A DNA stretch of 64,000 nucleotides from Glandiceps talaboti (taxonomy: Eukaryota; Hemichordata; Enteropneusta; Spengelidae), in assembly GCF_964340395.1 (NCBI RefSeq), contig NC_135565.1, forward strand, positions 14,481,709 to 14,545,708. The letters run 5' to 3'. Position numbers and translations under genes: made by a program. Below, one piece after another: positions 58,101 through 64,000 of this stretch (positions are counted from its first letter, which is position 1; each line of letters opens with the position of its first letter). The notes below the pieces were generated by a model, which saw nothing but the letters and a program-made list of their open reading frames with translations, ran no database searches and was not told the DNA's origin.

Positions 58101-61100
58101 ATGAATTGGAATGCAAATATGTGGCCCTCTATCAGGGACTCTATGACAAGGTTTGCATACATTTGGATACATAATTTGGATACATTGTTTCAATCAGGGA
58201 CTCTATGACAAGGTTTGCATACATTTGGATACATTGTTTCTATCAGGGACTCTATGACAAGGTTTGCACAATGTGGATACATTGTTGTTTGTAATACATG
58301 GAACTCTTGATCAAACCATTTCACTAGAATACACAGAGGTACATTATCACAAATCAATAAATTCATTGTCACATGACAAAACAAATACTATATGAAAAAT
58401 GAGATACAATATTTCATGTATACATGACTTGTCAATATAGACACATTGTAATACAATTATTACTATTCAATAAATCAAGATTGTGAAAACATCACTTTGA
58501 TAAAGATACAATGTAATATATTGTATCACTAAATTGTAATACAGTGTATCTCTAAATAAAGATACACAGTAATACACTATCAGTACTCACCAAATGAAGA
58601 TACAATGTATCGCATAAATGAGTTAATGAAGATTTAGGGGCCCAATATTGCATGGCTTTATTACTAGAGTAGGATTTGATGAAAGCATCACAAAGATGAT
58701 ACTTTCCCTCAAGCGGTGTTGTTACTCTTAAGTCAATTCTTATACACAACTTATCAAAATAGTTGAAGAGTTAGAAACAGCTCTTAACGAAAATACTTTC
58801 CATTGGTTTATGAATTTGGCAGGAGGTTGGCTCCAAATGTATATAGTCTTACGTTCAGTTCAACCTGATCATATCCAGATTATCTTCCTTGAGGTTATAA
58901 CATTGAGAGGAATGACACACAGCGACATTGAACATTTGGAGTGTTCAAAGCTAATGGTAATATTTATTTTTTTTCACAGAGGAAAGAGATTATAACAGGT
59001 GCAATAGAACCAACAGACTCTGACTGTGAGTGGCCAAGTAGTGATGAAGAAGATGAAGATGAAGAAAAAGAACTTCTCGCTGTGAGTAACAAAAAACTAG
59101 AAATTGTAACTCTAAACTGCTCACTGTGAGTAACAAAAACACTACTCTAAACTGCTTGCTCTGAGTAAGTAAAAACAATATCTAAACTTGCGAGCTATTT
59201 ATCAAGTAAATATCCTTTTGCTGTGAGTAACTAAAAACTTATCTAAACTTGCGAGATATTTATCAAGTAAATATCCTCTCGCTGTGAGTAACTAAAAATT
59301 ACTCTTAAAAAGTGTAAACTTGTAAGCTATTTATCAAATAAATATCCTCATACAGTTTTAACTGTAACTCCAATATTTCTCTAATTGAAAATGACATGTA
59401 TTTAATAAATAGATATTTGATTTTTTTGATAATCACACTACACTCTCTTGGTGCTCTTTACATGGTTAAAAAGGTAGGTACATGACAAAACTGGAAATAA
59501 AAATTGCAAAATTTAATGGCAAAAAAGGGATAAAATTGTAAAAGAAATAACACTCTGTAGTGATTAATTTGAAGATTGCATTTAAATGATTCAGTTACAC
59601 AATCAAGAGTGAATACTAAATTGGAGTAGAATTGAGCCAGAACAGGATGACTGAAAAATAATCATTTATTTAGTTATGAATATTTTAATTTTGTATCACC
59701 TTGATTACATTAACATCAAATTGTAGCAAAACTGTGCCACATCAGTTGTTACAGCTGTCTCTTGTATCTGCATCTACAAGAGAAGCCATCATTATGGCTG
59801 AATTGTTAGAATTTCCAGCTTCAAATCTGTAGATAGCAGGTGTGAACCTTGCTGCTGTCGTTTGTTTCTGAATGGCTGATGTCCTTGGGCAGAATTTGAA
59901 CCAGGATTGTGGCTCAGTCAACCCAGCTGTATAACTGGGGAATTGGTTGGGTAGGCTTGCAATGTGAATACTTTAATCCTATGCACTTATAGAGGCTACA
60001 ATGGACTGTATGCTCTCTCGGGAGTTCAGGAAGTTATAGGGCTGTTATAACTTATAGAACCATGCAAGGGGTAGTAACATTGAGCACCTGGAACTCCTGG
60101 GAGAACAGATGCATTATAAAACTCATTATTGTTAAAGCCATTTCATGTATCCCCCCACCCCATGAAACTAGTTATATCGTGTATCATTCATTTACACTAT
60201 TAATCCATTTATTTGCCATCAACAAATCGATCTCATTCCAACAAACCTTTAAAATCATGATTCATTTGATCGTTAAATAGTGTCGCCACATCGGTAAATT
60301 ATAGTAGTAATTAGATCCAAGGGTTGTAATTACTTACAAGTATATTTTACCTGTTCAGGTTAACAGTTTTGTCAAACTGTATTTGCTACTACACTACTCA
60401 GCAGAAAAAACAACCAGCGAATGGATAGTTTGACAAAGCCTTCTGATTTGAACAGGTGAAATGTTACTTATAAGTAATTAGAACGCTTGGTTATGTAATG
60501 AGAACTATCTATTACTATAAATCCATTTGTTTGCCATCAATCAACAAGTCAATTTGATTCCAAAGTGTTCAGTTTGAAACTTTTTCTTCAACGAAGACTC
60601 GTTTTTCTCAGGATGAACTGAAAAAGAAGGCAGCTATTGAGGACAAAGAAAAAGAAGATGATAAAGAAGAAGGTGAGTATACAATGCTGTGACAATCTTT
60701 TATAAACACATTATTTTAAGAATCAATTTGTATTAAGAATTGTAAGAAATTTGTGGGAAAAATGTTGAACACTCCCTTCATACATCAGCAATTGTAGAGG
60801 AAATAGTAATTTAGTTTCTTAAATTTAGATCCAGTTCAGATTAGAATTAAAAAAAATTATACATAAAAGATGGTTGTTTGGGAGAACTGAAACATTGTTC
60901 AGAACAAATAAATTAGCATATGTAATCCTTGTGGCTCCACTGGTTGTGCTAACACTAATATGAGAGCCTGGAATTAAAACTTTGGCCTTTAAGAAACATT
61001 GCAGAGACCTGAATGTATTAGTAATAATCAGGTGTTCTTGCAGTTTCTTCATCCTTTTACAAAAATTATTGTCGAAAACATTCTGAAAATAAGCAGGAAC

Positions 61101-63075
61101 ATGGTTAGATTTCACTCAGTGTCTTGACAAAATGAATGTACATATATTGCAAGGATCAACCAATACCTGCTTTAACAGTGTTAACTTTCAATATACCATA
61201 CTCAAACCAAGTTATTGTCTTTGAACAGAAAATAGGGATTATATATCCTGGTCGTTCTACATGTATGTCATGAGAACCTGTGTTTATATGAAAACACTCA
61301 AAATTGCTATTATTTTTCCTGATTTTGCATAAATTATGTTTGAGGAGGTATAATATATTATTCCCCAACAAATTATTTCTGAAAAATACTTTGGACCTAG
61401 GGCTTTGTCACTTCTTGTCTAGCGACTCGTAGTGACAAGGCCCCTTAGGTCACTCATATTTTCCTTGGCTGAATGAAGAAAATATTGGGGAATAATATCT
61501 AAATAACAATGAACAATGAAATCTTTGAAAGCAAGATAAATTGTTCAATATCTTCAGTTTCTGATATTGAACCATTATTGAGATGTGATGTGTTTTGGAC
61601 AACAGAGAATCCCAGTGGTGTCCCTGAATTCTGGCTCACAATTTTCAAGAATGTTGATATGTTAAGTGAAATGGTCCAAGAACATGATGAATCAATTCTT
61701 AGACATTTAGATGACATACAAGTCAAATTCTCAGAACCAGGCCAGACAATGGTAAGTGTAATAAACTCTTGCACATTACAGTAAATCTCAAAAAAAAACA
61801 AAAAAAACTTTGCTTGCCAGTGTTATCATGATGGTGATATGGTTATTAACCCTTCTGTGGTGTAACATGTGTGGGAGGTGTTAGTGCCAGCCTCGTATTA
61901 TCTCTGAACTAGCCTGTTGTTAACATTTGGCTGGTGAAGGCATTAACACTGAGCTAGCCGTGTGTTAGCATATGACTGGTGCAGACATTAACCCACATGC
62001 ACATCATGGTGAGGTGTTAGTGGTAGTTTGGTGTAAGCACTGAGCTAGACAATGGTAAGTGTAGTATGTTAACTCTTACACCCTACAAAATTCCCTCTCT
62101 GTGTGCTAGACGGTGTTATCATGATGGTGACATGGGTGTAGTTATTAACCCTTCTACTATATGTTGTAACGTGCTTGGGAGGTGTTAGTGCCAGCCTCAT
62201 ATTATATCTGAACTAGCTTGTTTTAACATTGAATTGGTGCAGGCATTAACACTTCCAGTGGCTAGCATATGCTGTTGTGATGTGACTGCCAGCATTTAGC
62301 TAGCTGTGTGTTAGCATATGACTGGTGCAGGCATTAACCCATATGCTCATGCTGGTGAGGTGTTAGTGCTAATCTGGTGTTAGCACTGAGCTAGCCTTGT
62401 GTATAATCAAGCTGGTGCAGGTATTAACCATTCCAGTCAATAACACAACCTTGTTGGGTGTTTAGTGCTACTTCGGTGTGAGCAGTGAACTTGTATAACA
62501 TTATCTGTATTCTGGTGCTATTGTATGAGAAACAAAGGGCAGATGTTACAGCACCACCAATGTTCCATACATGAATATCTTTTGTTTTTGCAGGGGTTTA
62601 CCTTTGAGTGCACTTTCTTTCCTGAGAATATTTCATCAACAAAGATTTGAGTTGCAGTACCCCCAACATACATTACACACACAATTTTTTATTTATTTTT
62701 TTAAATTTTTTTTTAGGGATTTACTCTTGAGTACATCTCTGCTAATATAACGATTATTTCTCTAACAAGGTTTTAAGTAACAGCGCCCCCAATATTTATT
62801 TTATAAAAAAAAATTCTTTGCGGGGATTTACTCTTGAGTACATCTTCTCTGCTAATGAGTATTTCACTGACAAAGTCTTGAGTAACAGCGCCCCAATTGT
62901 CATTTTATAAATAACTTTTTTCTTTTCCTTTGCAGGGATTTACTCTTGAGTACATCTTCTCTGCTAATGAGTACTTCACTAACAAAGTCTTAACCAAACA
63001 ATACACAATGAGAGCAGAACCAGATGAAACAGATCCATTTAGTTTTGAAGGACCTGAAATAATTAGTTGTACAGG
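55152..63075 (+). CDS. NAP1L1: Nucleosome assembly protein 1-like (NAP1L1/4 type), 5' eight coding exons
   Basis: Exons: 55152-55171, 55934-56067, 56906-57005, 58009-58150, 58980-59081, 60612-60672, 61606-61751, 62936-63075. Phases are consistent and give 281 full codons; human NAP1L1 has 391, so about 110 C-terminal residues lie past the window. NAP1 proteins are H2A-H2B chaperones. Landmarks: acidic start, export-type LAALQDRLDGLV (about 65-76), dimerisation helix YVDSLPKVVKRRIKALKNLQ onward, KFYEEVHELECKY, acidic SSDEEDEDEEKE, then GVPEFWLTIFKNVDMLSEMV and RAEPDETDPFSFEGPEI. All match NAP1L1/4; the two paralogues cannot be told apart and one ancestral gene is likely. The coding start lies 21 bp after an acceptor at 55129-55130. 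No later exon is visible to 64000. Confidence 0.93.
55260..55450. repeat. Tandem repeat of about 62 bp, 3 copies
   Basis: Lies in NAP1L intron after exon 1. Units contain AATTAGCAGTAGTCCAGG, CACATAGACTACTAAACATT and GTATCTAGACTACCA. Confidence 0.85.
55825..55945 (+). repeat. NAP1L exon 2 acceptor border in three copies
   Basis: The live acceptor (ATATTTTAG|CAAAGCTATGGAAACTGCTG) is preceded by copies at about 55831 (GTTTTAGCAAAGCTACATGT then GGAAACTGAAGTTGATACTC) and about 55873 (ATATTTTAGCAAAACTATAT then GAAAACTGCTGTTGACACTC). Both retain TTTTAG. Confidence 0.9.
56028..56430 (+). repeat. 53-bp minisatellite carrying the NAP1L exon 2 donor, 7.5 copies
   Basis: Units start at 56028, 56081, 56134, 56187, 56240, 56293, 56346 and 56399 (last one partial). 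Each holds the exon end (GCCAATTCTGGCAAGAGTGG, TAGCGATGCCCCAAAAGTTG) followed by GTAAGTTGA. The first copy is the live exon 2 end with its donor at 56068. Six further donor copies are intact. 53 is not a multiple of 3; reading from exon 2 through the first donor meets TGA at 56127-56129. The antisense strand is open in all frames. Confidence 0.95.
57524..57650. mobile_element. MITE family 4 (ATTATTCCCCAA end), degenerate copy
   Basis: Lies in NAP1L intron 3. ATGTTATTCCCCAATAATTT opens it and GTGACAAGGCCCCTCAAGTC then ACTCATTTTCCTTG follows, matching 61430-61470. The right inverted end is decayed. Confidence 0.65.
58129..58290 (+). repeat. NAP1L exon 4 donor border in three tandem copies
   Basis: ATCAGGGACTCTATGACAAG|GTTTGC occurs at 58131 (live), 58193 and 58242, identical over the last 20 exon bases and the donor, with CATTTGGATACATTGTTT spacers. 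All three donors are equal in sequence. Confidence 0.95.
59065..59300 (+). repeat. NAP1L exon 5 donor border in about five degenerate copies
   Basis: The live end CTTCTCGCT|GTGAGTAAC (donor at 59082) is followed by CTGCTCACTGTGAGTAAC (about 59118), CTGCTTGCTCTGAGTAAG (about 59151), CCTTTTGCTGTGAGTAAC (about 59213) and CCTCTCGCTGTGAGTAAC (about 59275). The last two sit in a longer repeat with AACTTGCGAG and TATTTATCAAGTAAATATCC. Confidence 0.9.
59810..60010. mobile_element. Possible SINE-like sequence
   Basis: Lies in NAP1L intron 5. The stretch with CCTTGGGCAGAATTTGAACC, GGCTCAGTCAACCCAGCTGT and ATAACTGGGGAATTGGTTGG resembles the body of conserved invertebrate SINEs by its word pattern. No pol III boxes or tail were resolved, so this is a weak call. 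Confidence 0.3.
60207..60565. mobile_element. Foldback MITE (60317-60490) inside a duplicated segment
   Basis: Lies in NAP1L intron 5. CCAAGGGTTGTAATTACTTA and CACTTATAAGTAATTAGAAC-type arms with CCTGTTCAG / TGAACAGGT and TTTGTCAAACT / AGTTTGACAAA pair across 174 bp. The flanks share CCATTTATTTGCCATCAA / CCATTTGTTTGCCATCAA, about 312 bp apart. Confidence 0.7.
61355..61498. mobile_element. MITE family 4, intact copy with 14-bp inverted ends
   Basis: Lies in NAP1L intron 6, ending 107 bp before exon 7. ATATTATTCCCCAA opens it and TTGGGGAATAATAT closes it exactly (144 bp). It contains CACTTCTTGTCTAGCGACTC then GTAGTGACAAGGCCCC. Related copies: 57524 and 63757. Confidence 0.88.
61743..62400 (+). 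repeat. 303-bp tandem duplication including the NAP1L exon 7 donor
   Basis: The live exon end AGACAATG|GTAAGTGTA at 61744 recurs as AGACAATGGTAAGTGTA at 62047. Both are followed by the same ordered blocks (GTGTTATCATGATGGTGA, TTATTAACCCTTCT, GGGAGGTGTTAGTGCCAGCC, GTGTGTTAGCATATGACTGG). The second donor is intact. Confidence 0.92.
62585..62935 (+). repeat. Three decayed upstream copies of NAP1L exon 8 start
   Basis: Copies at about 62594 (TTTTTGCAG|GGGTTTACCTTTGAGTGC), 62717 (TTTTTTAGGGATTTACTCTT) and 62823 (GCGGGGATTTACTCTTGAGT) precede the live exon at 62936. The first keeps a good acceptor but runs into a stop after ISSTKI. The third encodes GFTLEYIFSANEYFTDKVL but has lost the AG of its acceptor (GCG). 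The non-exon tails share AACAGCGCCCC. Confidence 0.93.
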
Positions 63076-64000
63076 GTAAGTATGCAAATACACCTCTAAT
63101 AGTCCCCACATATAGCAGGGTAAGTATGCAAATACATTGTTAATAGCCCCCACATATAGCCATTCTATTGCATATTGGCCTGTAGCAGGTTGAAACACTC
63201 CCAAATTCAGGCTGATAAACATTGTTACATGTGTTTATCTGAAACAGCAAGTGTCATAAAGATGCGGCTGATTTTGTGATAACTTGATTTCCACCTGTTC
63301 AATGAGAATCATTCACACTGAATAATTAAATCATTGCGTGACCAAAGTCCGTAGTAGAAGGATCAAAATGTCACATTCGTTTCCAATTTACCGTTCCACA
63401 GTAACTATATTGTGTACTGCCCTATTGATTCTTGGAACCATGAACAATATATTCTCCACTGATTTGGAATGCACAAAACGCACACATGCTCAGTGTAAAT
63501 CATAGGTACATATGTAATGGGTAAAATTTCTGTTTCTCTTTCAACAATGCACATAATCACTGGTACATAATGTAAGAAGTATAAATTATCTGTTTCTCAT
63601 ACACTGACATAATTGTAAATCACTGGTAAATATTACTATATGGTAATAAAGCCTTATTTGCTATGATAAACGTAAACTAAAACTATTGTCGCAATATGTC
63701 GATACAACAGTGATAAGCTATTGAATGGACATTGGTTTAATTATAGTCTCAGTAGGGAGGGGGGCCTTGTCAGTATGAGTCGCTAAACAAGTAGTGACAA
63801 CCCTTAGGTCATGAGTATTGAATGAAGAAAAATATTTGGAAATAATATAATTATCCCGTCGGCAGTAAAATGAAAAAAAAAATGAGGGAAAGTAATGGCA
63901 ATTTTGAGCAGAACCAATGACGTAGACAGACGTTGTGACATAGAATGACCAGAGAATATATTCCATATTTTTTGGTAAACCTGGCTCGTGCATGATGTAA
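63076..64000. other. NAP1L intron 8 (partial); no exon found
   Basis: A short tandem copy of the exon 8 donor flank (GGTAAGTATGCAAATACA at 63075 and 63119) opens the intron. The expected next exon (segment after PEIISCTG) is not visible before the window ends. Confidence 0.55.
63757..63855. mobile_element. MITE family 4, third copy (partial)
   Basis: Blocks GGCCTTGTCAGTATGAGTCG, CTAAACAAGTAGTGACAA and TAGGTCATGAGTATTGAATG then AAGAAAAATATTTGGAAATA match the reverse of the family arms. It is preceded at 63733 by TTTAATTATAGTCTCAGTAG, also found at 32255. Confidence 0.65.

Noticed and set aside
1-64000. CRISPR arrays, operons, riboswitches or prophage
   Set aside because: Spliced animal genes throughout; the tandem arrays have no repeat-spacer structure and no bacterial features are present.

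Overview
Eukaryotic nuclear DNA from an invertebrate animal, most likely an invertebrate deuterostome (hemichordate, echinoderm or amphioxus type). This rests on four intron-rich animal genes with GT-AG introns, an AT-rich background, abundant microsatellites and miniature inverted-repeat elements (MITEs), and protein segments that align by eye with vertebrate nurim, LRRIQ1 and NAP1L1. The species cannot be fixed from sequence alone.

Layout. 1-4388 is repeat-bearing flank with no recognisable gene. 4389-7374 (minus) is a complete four-exon nurim (NRM) gene. It stands head to head with LRRIQ1 (plus), with about 450 bp between the NRM start codon and the proposed LRRIQ1 first exon. LRRIQ1 is resolved here into 26 coding exons (9034-27127) whose phases join without a break into 1606 residues: an acidic N-terminus, a charged coiled coil with one IQ motif, leucine-rich repeats, three more IQ motifs and a conserved C-terminus. 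A strong polyadenylation signal at 30002 suggests a long 3' UTR. 30.1-31.3 kb is tetranucleotide satellite. 34743-39592 (minus) is a DegT/DnrJ/EryC1/StrS-type PLP aminotransferase in four exons, a family better known from bacterial sugar-nucleotide pathways. 40.9-43.6 kb is a dense block of microsatellites. A possible untranslated first exon at about 44.1 kb precedes a NAP1-like histone chaperone (NAP1L1/4 type, plus). Its eight coding exons run 55152-63075 and the gene continues past the right edge.

The four genes do not form one pathway. NRM acts in the inner nuclear membrane, NAP1L in histone handling, LRRIQ1 is a calmodulin-binding-type scaffold, and the aminotransferase is a lone metabolic enzyme.

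The most unusual feature is structural. At least ten exon borders in LRRIQ1 and NAP1L carry local tandem copies of the exon end together with its splice site, left in the adjacent intron. In NAP1L exon 2 the donor itself sits inside a 53-bp minisatellite of about 7.5 units. The window also holds two hAT-like elements with 8-bp target-site duplications (one nested in a MITE), at least five copies of a MITE of about 100 bp, and many foldback elements.
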